Positions 36,318 through 45,031 of a stretch of 64,000 bases of DNA are shown piece after piece. The stretch comes from Photobacterium obscurum (lineage in GTDB: Bacteria; Pseudomonadota; Gammaproteobacteria; Enterobacterales; Vibrionaceae). Position 1 is the stretch's first letter; each line of letters opens with the position of its first letter. Made by a program: the position numbers and the translations under genes. Under the pieces are notes generated by a model, which saw only the letters and a list, made by a program, of their open reading frames with translations, was not told the DNA's origin and did no database searches. The stretch spans positions 124,001 through 188,000 of the forward strand of contig NZ_JAKRRW010000006.1 of the NCBI RefSeq assembly GCF_026191635.1, read 5' to 3'.

Positions 36318-37358
36318 TCAGCGAGCCGATGAAATCTGTGCCTCAAATCGGGCCATCAGTAGCTTAAGTATAAAGAAGCAGAGATAGGCTACCGAACAGC
36401 CAAAGACAAGAATCCCGACCTCAGCGAGGTTGGGCTGGTAGCTTTGCATCATACCCAACCATGTCTGTTTGGGTCCCAGAACATGCTGTTGCCCTTGAAT
36501 GACAAAAGCCAGTTCAACTAACAACAAGGTCGGTAAGGCCACTATTGTACTTATTGCTGGCTTTGTCTGGTAAGTTATCAACGCCACCAATAGCAGCAGC
36601 GGCATCCACAAGCTTACCCAGGGCTGCTCTGCCGGGATGCTGCCTCGAGCGAGATAGATGTAATTGACCAACAGCAACAGGGCAAGGGCACCGAGCACCA
36701 ATCGGCCAGGCAGAAGTAGCACAGCACGTTTATCCGGACTCAGCAGCAGTGGTGCCAGACTCATTCCACTGGCCAGGGCGCAGAGGAAAGTGAGAATGGA
36801 TGCATCCACGCCGTAGAAGCCGACCCGCCCAACCACCGTCCCGAATACACTGCCCAATACCAAGGAGGCCGCAACGGCCACGCACAGAGTGCCCGCAGTA
36901 AGCCAGCGTTCGAAGCTGAAGGTGCGCTTGATTAGCAATGCGTAGAACTTGATGCCAAGCAGCACTAGCTCGATGGCGTAGAGCGTTCCCATCCACCAGA
37001 TCGGGGATTTGAGATTGGGAGTCAGAACCAGCCAGAAGAGATGGAATAATGATCCTAACTCAGTGGCAAGGGCTGCAAAAGCACCGATTAGCAGAGACAG
37101 AGCTGTAATTAACAACAAGGTCTTGTGGGTCTTAATGGACTCGTTATTAAGCAATTCGCCACATGTCAGAAGGAATGAGATCCCTGTACTGGCCAGTGCC
37201 AAAAAGATATAGGTCACCAGTGGCAAGGTCCAAACCAGGCCATCGTTGGTAGCAAAGGAGGGGCCAACGAACCACTCCTCAACAGCAAAGTAGCCTCCGA
37301 ACAGCAGCCCAGCGGCGGACAGTGCCAAAAACAACAAATTGAAGTTCCCAGTTTTCAT
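36318..37358 (-). CDS. NrfD/PsrC-type membrane subunit of the Mo-enzyme
   Basis: A 346-aa integral inner-membrane protein with about ten hydrophobic segments, of the NrfD/PsrC/DmsC-like family. It should take electrons from the quinol pool and pass them to the ferredoxin subunit encoded just upstream (12-base gap). The N-terminal FGGYFAVEEWFVG and later LWWMGTLY-like loops suit the family, although sequence is divergent and heme-free. AGGAGAAC precedes ATG 37358. It completes a three-subunit periplasm-facing reductase. Confidence 0.88.
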   Translation of the reverse strand: MKTGNFNLLFLALSAAGLLFGGYFAVEEWFVGPSFATNDGLVWTLPLVTYIFLALASTGISFLLTCGELLNNESIKTHKTLLLITALSLLIGAFAALATELGSLFHLFWLVLTPNLKSPIWWMGTLYAIELVLLGIKFYALLIKRTFSFERWLTAGTLCVAVAASLVLGSVFGTVVGRVGFYGVDASILTFLCALASGMSLAPLLLSPDKRAVLLLPGRLVLGALALLLLVNYIYLARGSIPAEQPWVSLWMPLLLLVALITYQTKPAISTIVALPTLLLVELAFVIQGQQHVLGPKQTWLGMMQSYQPNLAEVGILVFGCSVAYLCFFILKLLMARFEAQISSAR

Positions 37359-37370
37359 GGTGCTGTTCTC

Positions 37371-38072
37371 CTATGAGCGATGTTGTGGAGTGTAGCGACG
37401 GATATAATAGACCTTGGATCCAGTTCCCAGCTCCGGTCTTAGCGGCTTACCATCGTATTTCTTGATCAGCCTTGATATCTCGCTATCGGGATCATCCAGA
37501 TCACCCACTACACGCGCTTGAGACGGGCAAGCATCCACGCAAGCCGGATTCAGCCCCGCCTTGAGTCGGTGAACACAGAAGTTACACTTCTCTACTGTGC
37601 CGCGTGAACGTACCAGCGGATAATCGCTAGCCCCCTCCGGATTGCAATGAGGGCTGCCTTCGCCTCCCGCTTCTTCCAACATGCGGATTGGCGTGAAGGT
37701 ACCTGCGGCGACTCCGGTGTTATCCTGCCAATTTCTGTGCGGGCGGTCCCAGTTGAAGCTGATCACGCCATAAGGGCAGTTCACCATACAGGCTTTGCAG
37801 CCGATGCACTTATCCGGGTCGTGTAGGGTCAGCCCTCTATCTCCTTTGTGCATTGCCTGGGTTGGGCAGCCCTTTACGCAGGGGGCATCATCACAGTGAT
37901 TGCACATGGTAGATATATATTCAAAGCTTACGTCCGGATATTTGCCGCGGGTCGAGATGATCTTGTCACACCAGTTGATCTCGGGGGGAGTATGGTTCTC
38001 CGCCTTGCAGGCGAAGGTACAGCCTGCACATCCCACACATTTCTGTTGATCGATTACCATTCCATAACGCAT
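37371..38072 (-). CDS. Four-[4Fe-4S] ferredoxin subunit of the Mo-enzyme
   Basis: A 233-aa electron-transfer protein with four cysteine clusters: CVGCAGCTFACK, CNHCDDAPCVKGCP, CIGCKACMVNCP and CNFCVHR...CVDACP. It resembles ArrB/DmsB/PsrB subunits, and by memory particularly ArrB in length and motif wording (MRYGMVIDxxKCVGC, GLNPACVDACPSQARVVGDLDDP). A strong AGGAGG site precedes ATG 38072, and the gene follows the catalytic subunit by 11 bases. It should bridge the NrfD-like quinol oxidase and the Mo-enzyme in the periplasm. Confidence 0.94.
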   Translation of the reverse strand: MRYGMVIDQQKCVGCAGCTFACKAENHTPPEINWCDKIISTRGKYPDVSFEYISTMCNHCDDAPCVKGCPTQAMHKGDRGLTLHDPDKCIGCKACMVNCPYGVISFNWDRPHRNWQDNTGVAAGTFTPIRMLEEAGGEGSPHCNPEGASDYPLVRSRGTVEKCNFCVHRLKAGLNPACVDACPSQARVVGDLDDPDSEISRLIKKYDGKPLRPELGTGSKVYYIRRYTPQHRS

Positions 38073-38083
38073 TGTCTAGCCTC

Positions 38084-40627
38084 CTATACCTTTTCAACCC
38101 GGACACCAATCTGGCCGTAGAAGGCCGAGGATCCAGACAATTGCTCATAGATCGGGGGCAGTAGTTCATTGTTGTTGCCACCGAACGGGGTCTTGCCGAA
38201 CTGCCGGGAAGCGATTCGGCCATAGGTCCAGTGCCCCTGGCCGAATGCCTTGGCGACGGTTCCGGGGCGTACCCCTTCAAATAGAGCCGCTTCACAGACA
38301 ATGCTGCCTTGTACTGAAGTGATGCGGATGGTGTCACCATCCTGAATATCCAGTACCTGCGCATCGGTCGGGTTTAATTTGGCCACGTCCGCATACTTGC
38401 GTGATCCAGGATCGATATCGAGGTTTTGCTGGTACCAGGTTGTATTGGCTGATCGTCCCTCCCTGCTCAAGCGTGACTTGTGGTCAACGAACAACAGCGG
38501 AAACTCCTTCTTATCGCCATACCGATACGGAGGCTCGTAGTGTGGTATGAAAGCCTGCTCACCGCGAGCTAAATAACCGGTGGCCTCCATTACCCGATCT
38601 ACGTCGGTATGATGTTTCTTGGCGTGTTTCTCTAGCGCCACCTTCATAGTCTCGCTGTAGAACTCAAACTTCTTGGTAGCTGTCTTCATATGGCTCCAAC
38701 GCTTACGGAACGGATAGGGTTTGGAGTTCCACACCCCCTTATCGATGAACTCCTGCCAGCCACTGAAGCGATCTCCTTCCTTGTATTGGAGCGGGTCCCA
38801 GAACTTCTGGGTCAGGAGCTTGGTGGCATACAGTGCCACTTCATCGGCACTTATAGGCTCTTTACCGGATTCTGGATCCTTAAACTCTGCTTTCAGATAG
38901 CGCATCGGATCCTTGAATCCACGCCGATCGAGTTCTTCTGCTATCAGCCATGGAATGCCACACTCATCTTCGACACTTTGTCCCAAGCGCTTGATTGTCG
39001 GCTGGCTAATCGAGACTTGGGTATAGCGGTTACCTGCAGTTTTTTGAATGCCCCAGCGTTCAAACATGAAGTGCGGCGCCGGCAGGATTAGATCGGCATA
39101 CCAGCTGAATTCACTGATATTGGTCGTGATGTGAGCAACGAAGGGAACCTTCTTCAGCGCTTCTTCCCATAGCTGACCAGCCGGTGCTGAGAAGGTGAAG
39201 TTATTGAAATAACCAAGTACAAAGTCCGGTAGGTAAGGATCTTCCGTCAGGATACTTTCGGCCACAGCATTAGTGACAACACCGCCTCCGCTTTTACCCT
39301 TCTTGAGCGCCGGATACTCAAGCCGACCTCGACGGTCTATCTTTTCTTTCTTGAGGCCTTGCTGGCCTATTTCGTCAACGTATGGCTTGGAAGACGGTAT
39401 TTTCCCCAATGGTACTGAGGCCCACTTGAGCACACCACCTTCCTGATCAATTGCGCCGAGCAGGCCATTTACTGCATGTAAAATCATGGCGGTATAACCC
39501 CCACGGTGCTGCATTTGTGCTCCGCGAGATCGCCAGATCTGTACCCGCGGTGCTGCGTCAGCCAGTTTTGTCGCCAGGCGGCGGATCTGCGCCGCCTCTA
39601 TACCGCACAGCTCAGTAGCCCACTCAGGCGTATTTTCTTTCAGTGCAAGGTTCCACCAACGTACCAGCCCATGAGAGTGCTGCTCCTCGAAGGTCGCAGG
39701 ATCTACCTCTTGGCCGGCGACAAAGCGGTTCTGTCCATCAGTGAAATCTCCGACAAAGGGACGGTGCCAGCCGCCATCGACCAGTATTTGATGGGCTAAA
39801 GCCAAACCGAGAGCCGCGTCCTGTCCTGGCACGACCGGTAGCCATTCATCGGCCTTGGCTGCAGAGGCAGAGAAGCGCGGGTCTACAATCGCAACCTGGG
39901 CATTATCTAGCGTATCGCCCCACTGTCTGCAATAGTAGGAAACCTGCCGGTTGGCACTCAGAGGATCTACGCCGAACGAAAGGATATAGCGAGTATCCTT
40001 GATATCATATTGGCGGTATCCCCAGTCACCCTCGGTAAAAAAGCTACCCAGCTTATCCGCCTCGGCGCAAAGCGCACTGTGGGTGATAGCATTGGGAGAT
40101 CCCAGAACCTGGGTAAAATTCTTGATCAGCAGATCACTCAGATAGGAGTAACGCCCGCGAAGGGTGACGTAACGATGAGTTTCGTTGCGCTCACGAAGCA
40201 TCATCAGGCGATCCGCCATCAACTTGATCGCTTCGTCCCAGCTGATAGGTTTAAATTTCGGGTCGATACCCCGGCCTTTGTCAGAGTTGGTACGCAGCAT
40301 TGGTGTGCGAACTCGATCCGGGTCATAGAGCTCCTGCAGGGCTAGGTATTGGCGCGGGCAACTGGAAGTACCGTGCACCTTGGAATGTTCGTTGCCACGG
40401 ATGTGCAGGGCTCGACCATCCTGAATGTAAACTTGCTTGGCACAAAATGAGGTACAACCGTTGCAGGTGGTACCCATCCACTTTCCACTGCCTGGCTCAT
40501 ATACCATGCCAGCCTTGGCCATCGCCATCATGATCGGCGTTGGTGCAAACAATGAAACCAGAGCCAGGCTACCGGTCCCCAGCAGCAGCTGTCGCCTCGA
40601 TAGCCACAAACCATCCTTCTTGTTCAT
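38084..40627 (-). CDS. Mo-bisMGD oxidoreductase catalytic subunit, ArrA/SrrA-like
   Basis: An 847-aa respiratory reductase of the DMSO reductase family. I chose ATG 40627, which gives a Tat signal with SRRQLLLG near residue 10 and GGAG nine bases upstream; 40702 would add a non-signal tail. The [4Fe-4S] ligands are in CNGCTSFC and the later SSCPRQ. HSALCAEADK carries the cysteine expected to bind Mo, and LRGRYSY and TEGDWGYRQYD match the pattern I associate with arsenate (ArrA) and selenite-type reductases. I cannot tell the true substrate: arsenate, selenite/selenate, polysulphide or thiosulphate are all possible. The operon lacks arsR/arsC/acr3. Confidence 0.9.
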   Translation of the reverse strand: MNKKDGLWLSRRQLLLGTGSLALVSLFAPTPIMMAMAKAGMVYEPGSGKWMGTTCNGCTSFCAKQVYIQDGRALHIRGNEHSKVHGTSSCPRQYLALQELYDPDRVRTPMLRTNSDKGRGIDPKFKPISWDEAIKLMADRLMMLRERNETHRYVTLRGRYSYLSDLLIKNFTQVLGSPNAITHSALCAEADKLGSFFTEGDWGYRQYDIKDTRYILSFGVDPLSANRQVSYYCRQWGDTLDNAQVAIVDPRFSASAAKADEWLPVVPGQDAALGLALAHQILVDGGWHRPFVGDFTDGQNRFVAGQEVDPATFEEQHSHGLVRWWNLALKENTPEWATELCGIEAAQIRRLATKLADAAPRVQIWRSRGAQMQHRGGYTAMILHAVNGLLGAIDQEGGVLKWASVPLGKIPSSKPYVDEIGQQGLKKEKIDRRGRLEYPALKKGKSGGGVVTNAVAESILTEDPYLPDFVLGYFNNFTFSAPAGQLWEEALKKVPFVAHITTNISEFSWYADLILPAPHFMFERWGIQKTAGNRYTQVSISQPTIKRLGQSVEDECGIPWLIAEELDRRGFKDPMRYLKAEFKDPESGKEPISADEVALYATKLLTQKFWDPLQYKEGDRFSGWQEFIDKGVWNSKPYPFRKRWSHMKTATKKFEFYSETMKVALEKHAKKHHTDVDRVMEATGYLARGEQAFIPHYEPPYRYGDKKEFPLLFVDHKSRLSREGRSANTTWYQQNLDIDPGSRKYADVAKLNPTDAQVLDIQDGDTIRITSVQGSIVCEAALFEGVRPGTVAKAFGQGHWTYGRIASRQFGKTPFGGNNNELLPPIYEQLSGSSAFYGQIGVRVEKV

Positions 40628-40760
40628 AGACTCAACTCCATTTCTTCTTGTTAAACCTAGATACCGTGGGTAAAACAAGCGGGGTTCCGTTACTACCCAC
40701 ATTACTGAAATAACTATAGGCAGGATTTAGAGCTGTAATTGATTGAAGAACAGTGGTTTA

Positions 40761-40774
40761 TTGATGAGGATCAA
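40761..40774. promoter_or_regulatory. Perfect FNR-type site
   Basis: TTGATGAGGATCAA matches the TTGAT-N4-ATCAA consensus exactly. It is 134-147 bases upstream of the Mo-enzyme start, suitable for oxygen-responsive activation. Confidence 0.8.
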
Positions 40775-40897
40775 CGACTGGTTGAGTATCTTGAATCAAC
40801 ACAATGATGTTGGTTGGTATAAGGTCAAATTGTGTTGATTTTTGTGAGCGAGGCAACTACCCGGGATAGGAAAAGGCATTTAAAAAGATAAAATAAA

Positions 40898-40915
40898 GCC
40901 CGCCAGACGGCGGGC
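40898..40915 (-). terminator. Terminator of the nos cluster
   Basis: On the minus strand GCCCGCC and GGCGGGC form a 7-bp stem with a four-base loop followed by TTTATTTTAT. It is 68 bases beyond the nosL stop. Confidence 0.9.
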
Positions 40916-40982
40916 AGTTAGTGAGTAAATCAGATTAAATCAACAAAGATAATATTTGTAATGACTCATCCCTAATAGCGAC

Positions 40983-41483
40983 CTACAGCAGATCAATAGT
41001 GATCTCGTCAAAGCGATATAGCTTGCCACCGAACTCCTCGATAAAAACTTCGGCATTGGCTTTCTCGCTAAAGCTGGCAAGGGTTTTTCCCATCGCGCCT
41101 TTTTTCTCCGAGCCGAGCACATACCAGGCTTCTCGGCCATCAATAAAGTATTCATCTTCCGGACGCTGCCAAGGTGTTTTGCTCATATCGTGGACGTAGA
41201 TTTCTTTAATCTGCCGCTTGTTTTCTGGTTGCAGGACAAAGCTGAATAAGTCTCGTGTCGAACAGAACTTGCTGACTGAGTCAGACGTTTTATTGTAGGT
41301 CTCGCCCTTGGGGCCGGGGAAGTTACTGATGATCATACCGCATAGATGGCATTCATCGGCCTGCTCGATGGCGACTGCTTGTCGTATCATGGCTTGGTCT
41401 GCTGTTTCTTGCTCGCTACAGGCAACGCCTAAGACAAGCATCAAGGCAACACTGATCGTTTTTAGTGGGTGTAATTGGCGCAT
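40983..41483 (-). CDS. nosL: NosL copper chaperone lipoprotein
   Basis: A 166-aa outer-membrane-type lipoprotein that delivers Cu(I) for nitrous oxide reductase assembly. ATG 41483 follows AAGGACAC and starts a lipoprotein signal with cysteine near residue 22 (VLGVACS). The metal-binding CHLCGM motif and FCSTRDLF are visible. It is the last gene of the nos cluster, 200 bases after nosY. Confidence 0.93.
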   Translation of the reverse strand: MRQLHPLKTISVALMLVLGVACSEQETADQAMIRQAVAIEQADECHLCGMIISNFPGPKGETYNKTSDSVSKFCSTRDLFSFVLQPENKRQIKEIYVHDMSKTPWQRPEDEYFIDGREAWYVLGSEKKGAMGKTLASFSEKANAEVFIEEFGGKLYRFDEITIDLL

Positions 41484-41683
41484 TTTGTGTCCTTTCTTAA
41501 GGGTAACTACCCAGCACATTGCCATTTCGCACAATTTCAGTGTCGAAAGTGCTCATTTATGCTTATAAACTCCGCGCTTTCTTCTTGAACTTGCACAAAA
41601 TGGCTGCGTTCTGAATGGTTACAGCTAGTTGTTTTTATTTTTAAAGGTTCTTACTGAAGAGCTCTTGCTTAAGGGCTCAGAAT

Positions 41684-42502
41684 TTAAAGCTTTTTGTTCT
41701 TGAAGACGAAAGAAGCAACGGCCAAGGGGGAAGCTATCCACCCTCCCATGATCAGCAATAAGGTTGCAGGTGAGTGACTGCCGTCGATCGCAACGGCCAG
41801 TACACCACTGACATCCCCGGTATCTAATGCCGCTAGGTTAATTAGTCGGAACAAGTCCGCGGGATTGAACATCATCACCTGTACCAAATGCTGCTGGGTT
41901 AATCCTTCTTCAACACCGACCAAAATGGCCAGCAACGCCAGATCGAACACCAGTACAAAGAAGAACCAGACAATGAGTGCAATACCTGCCGCTTTGGACT
42001 TTTCAGCCACAGACAGGCTGATCACATAGGCAATGGCAATGAAGCACAGTCCCAATAGGGTGGCGGTAAGGATAAACAGGCTAAATGCCGGTACTACAGC
42101 GGTAAAATCGGACTGTATCGCCAGCAAGAAAGCGGCACTGCCAAAACCTAGGCTGGTGGCAAGAGTAATGATGGCTCCCTGTCCTAAGAACTTGCCGAAT
42201 AACAGCTGGCTATGGCTGATAGGGTAGGTGAGTAGCAGCAGTAAGGTGCCAGATTCCTGCTCACCGACAAAACTGTCATAGCTAAGTAACAACGCAATCA
42301 GCGGGATCAGAAATACCGCAAGGCTGGACAGGCTGGCGATGGTTGATGATAGTGATGCGACGCCTAGTTGTCCGGAGGCCACTGAACCGTAATAGCTCAG
42401 CCCCACTGACAGCACGGCAAAAATCAGCGTGATGGAAATCAGCCAGCGGTTTCTGAGTCCATCCTGAAACTCTTTTATCGCGACAGCAAAAACGGGATTC
42501 AT
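41684..42502 (-). CDS. nosY: NosY ABC-transporter membrane subunit
   Basis: A 272-aa integral membrane protein with about six hydrophobic segments and the ABC-2 pattern EQESGTLLLLLTYP. It pairs with the NosF ATPase, whose gene overlaps it by four bases (ATGA), and with periplasmic NosD to supply a component needed for the CuZ site of NosZ. The N-terminus AIKEFQDGLRNRW is typical of NosY. Confidence 0.94.
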   Translation of the reverse strand: MNPVFAVAIKEFQDGLRNRWLISITLIFAVLSVGLSYYGSVASGQLGVASLSSTIASLSSLAVFLIPLIALLLSYDSFVGEQESGTLLLLLTYPISHSQLLFGKFLGQGAIITLATSLGFGSAAFLLAIQSDFTAVVPAFSLFILTATLLGLCFIAIAYVISLSVAEKSKAAGIALIVWFFFVLVFDLALLAILVGVEEGLTQQHLVQVMMFNPADLFRLINLAALDTGDVSGVLAVAIDGSHSPATLLLIMGGWIASPLAVASFVFKNKKL

Positions 42503-43509
42503 GAGTTTACGGCCTCCGATTGGCTTGAGGGATCTGGTTGGCGTGAAGTGTCGGGCTGACCCGATGCTTCGGATTTAAAAGCGCGACTATCGCTTAGGTA
42601 GTATTGATAGAGTTGATCCAGATTGGCCGGTTCAACATGGAGATCACGGATATGCTCATCACTGAGCAGCTTGCGCATCACCGCTAATTTCTTGTTTTCC
42701 GGAACCAGTAAATGATGATCATTGACCCACAATGGAGTGAGCTCTGGATCATTGCGCAGTGCAGTACTAAGCCCCTCGGTATGGATCGCGACGGGCAGGC
42801 TGGCCTGTTCGCGTAACTGTGCCAGTGTCCCTATTGCCCGCGACTCGCCACCCGATAGGATCATTGCTCTGTCGATATGCTGCTCGACGCCCGGTAGGAT
42901 ATGGGAACACAGGATAATACTGGCGCCGTTACATTTAAGCGCGTCGACCGTCTGGTAGAACTCTTTAGTCGCCATGGGGTCAAGGCCGACAGTTGGCTCA
43001 TCAAGTAGCAACAACTTTGGCTCTCCCAAAAAAGCTTGGGCCAGTCCCAGCCTTTGTCGCATACCTTTGGAATAGGTTTTTACTTTGCGGTTCATGGCTG
43101 CAGTTAAGCCCACTTGTTCCAGTAAGGCGACCACCTGCTTTTTGTTGACTGATTTTAGACGGGCGAAATAGGTCAAGACCTCCAGTCCGGTTAGGTGATC
43201 GTAAAAGCTAACATTCTCTGGCAGATAACCGACGTGCCGGCGACTGTGCCAAGCTTGCTTAGATTGCGGATCAACGCCGAAGACTTTGACATCGCCGTGG
43301 CTGGCCTTAATAACGCCGAGGATTAGCTTCATCATCGTTGTTTTGCCGGCTCCGTTATGGCCGAACAGACCGAGCACTTCACCGGGAGCCAGTTGCAGGT
43401 TGATATTTTTCAAGGCTTCAACTTGCTGGTAGTGCTTACTTGTATTGTGTATAGACACAATAGGAGAGGTCGCTTTGTTTGAGGTGGTCGCTGTGTTTGA
43501 AAAGATCAT
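42499..43509 (-). CDS. nosF: NosF ABC-transporter ATPase
   Basis: A 336-aa ABC ATPase with Walker A GHNGAGKTT, signature YSKGMRQRLGLAQA and Walker B LLLLDEPTVGLD. It energises the NosDFY complex for NosZ maturation. The C-terminal ~25 residues are rich in Ser/Gln/Pro and look like a disordered tail beyond the usual ~308 aa. It overlaps nosY by four bases and follows nosD by nine, so translation is coupled. Confidence 0.95.
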   Translation of the reverse strand: MIFSNTATTSNKATSPIVSIHNTSKHYQQVEALKNINLQLAPGEVLGLFGHNGAGKTTMMKLILGVIKASHGDVKVFGVDPQSKQAWHSRRHVGYLPENVSFYDHLTGLEVLTYFARLKSVNKKQVVALLEQVGLTAAMNRKVKTYSKGMRQRLGLAQAFLGEPKLLLLDEPTVGLDPMATKEFYQTVDALKCNGASIILCSHILPGVEQHIDRAMILSGGESRAIGTLAQLREQASLPVAIHTEGLSTALRNDPELTPLWVNDHHLLVPENKKLAVMRKLLSDEHIRDLHVEPANLDQLYQYYLSDSRAFKSEASGQPDTSRQPDPSSQSEAVNS

Positions 43510-43518
43510 TGTATTGCG

Positions 43519-44868
43519 TTACCCCGTAGCCTGGTTGTTTGTTGGTAACCTGTCTTCAGGCCGTTCATTATTTTGTTGATGGTTGTCAGATAGCTGAGAG
43601 CCTTGCTTAGGCGGGACACTCATAAGCGGATAGCTGTCTTTTACCCCTGCCGGTTTAAGAACCGGAAACTGTTTCTGGATCCAGCGCAACATCAGAATAG
43701 CCGGGCTATCTAGTAAGACCTTGGCCTCCGGGTACTGCCAGACCAGCTTGTCGATCCCGTCATTAGGCTCGAAGGGGGTATCCCCGCGGCCATCGTTGTT
43801 TAGATCCCAGCCAAGGTAGTTGCTCCAGAAATTACCAATCCCGTCCTGGCTCCACTCTTGCGCTCGGTTAGACACGTATTTCACTTGCACTGGATTATCG
43901 ATAAAGCTATTGCCGAAGACTTTGACATTTTCCGAGCCCGCCGTGAGGTGAATACCAATTTCAGCGGTATCAATAGTGTTATAGCTGATGGTGTTGTAGC
44001 CCGAGTTATAGACAAACAGTCCTTTGCCGTCTCGCCCCATGACCTTGTTTTCAGGTTTGGTCCAGACATTCTCGATTTGATTATGGCTGATATCGGAATA
44101 GGTAATAAAATTCATCAAAAAGCCGTAATCTTCGCTGTCGCGGCTTTCATTCCCACGTACTGTCAGTTTACGGGAACTCATCAGGGCATATCCTGCTCGC
44201 GTGTTATACGCCAGGTTGTTCAGTACTTGGTTGCTGTGGGAATACATATAATGGATCCCATAGCGAAGGTCGTGCATGGTGTTGTTTTTCAATACATTGT
44301 GTTGGCTGGCAATTATGTATAGGCCATCACGGGTTTTGCTCACGGTATTTCCGGTAACTTCGACATCCTCAACTTTAGATAGCTGAATCCCGTTACCTCT
44401 GTCAGCTGAGCGTAATTTAGGGTTACCTTCAACCTCATTGCCTTCTACTTTGATATGTTTCCCGCCCTGAAGCCAGATACCGAAACCGTCACCTTGTAGT
44501 TTGTTGTTGCGAATGATTAGGTTGTTGGCTTGTTTATCGGAATAGATCCCCGAGTTTTGCTCGGTTAAGTCACTGCCCCAGTTAACGATAGTGAGATCTT
44601 CAATTTGGATATTAGAGCTTTTCAGCAGCAAGGCATGCCCTTGTCCGCCAGCGTTGATAACGGCTTCACCATTGTCTGTCAGGGTGACGGCATGGCGCAG
44701 GACAAAGTTGCCCAGATATTCACCTGTGGCCAGAGATATCACATCGCCATCCGATGCCGAGTCCAGCACGTCCTGCAAATTGTCATCCACCGTCACCTGG
44801 TAAGTTTTGGCAAACGTTATGGGTGACAGGAATGATAAAATTATCGATGTAATTAATGGTTTAATCAT
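43519..44868 (-). CDS. nosD: NosD periplasmic maturation factor
   Basis: A 449-aa exported protein with a signal peptide (cleavage near TFA-KT, residue 20) and many parallel beta-helix repeats of the type NxIxNNxxxGxxxGI. It is the periplasmic partner of NosFY in building the CuZ centre of NosZ. It has a hydrophilic C-terminal tail after about residue 400. It lies between nosZ and nosF in the standard order. Confidence 0.94.
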   Translation of the reverse strand: MIKPLITSIILSFLSPITFAKTYQVTVDDNLQDVLDSASDGDVISLATGEYLGNFVLRHAVTLTDNGEAVINAGGQGHALLLKSSNIQIEDLTIVNWGSDLTEQNSGIYSDKQANNLIIRNNKLQGDGFGIWLQGGKHIKVEGNEVEGNPKLRSADRGNGIQLSKVEDVEVTGNTVSKTRDGLYIIASQHNVLKNNTMHDLRYGIHYMYSHSNQVLNNLAYNTRAGYALMSSRKLTVRGNESRDSEDYGFLMNFITYSDISHNQIENVWTKPENKVMGRDGKGLFVYNSGYNTISYNTIDTAEIGIHLTAGSENVKVFGNSFIDNPVQVKYVSNRAQEWSQDGIGNFWSNYLGWDLNNDGRGDTPFEPNDGIDKLVWQYPEAKVLLDSPAILMLRWIQKQFPVLKPAGVKDSYPLMSVPPKQGSQLSDNHQQNNERPEDRLPTNNQATG

Positions 44869-45031
44869 GAACTAGTTAGTTTCTCGCTTCGTCTTTAAAG
44901 ATCATGGCTCAAATAATGAAGGCTCAACAATGAAGGTATGGTGATGATTGAGCTGATAAAGACTGGTAACAAAGTGCCAGTTTGACTGGCACTTTGTCGG
45001 TTAGGTTAGCGGTTTATACCGGGTTTGCCGA

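Larger units (their letters stand above)
40628..40982. promoter_or_regulatory. Upstream region of the Mo-enzyme operon and end of nos cluster
   Basis: This 355-base gap between two minus-strand units contains an FNR box at 40761-40774 and the nos terminator at 40898-40915. No gene is supported. Confidence 0.7.

Noticed and set aside
41659-41678. Hairpin GAGCTCTT/AAGGGCTC between nosY and nosL
   Set aside because: Short, with a G-T pair and no T-tract; nosL belongs to the same cluster, so I do not call a terminator.
43858-44322. 154-codon frame antisense to nosD
   Set aside because: A by-product of the repetitive beta-helix codons of nosD; no known protein features.
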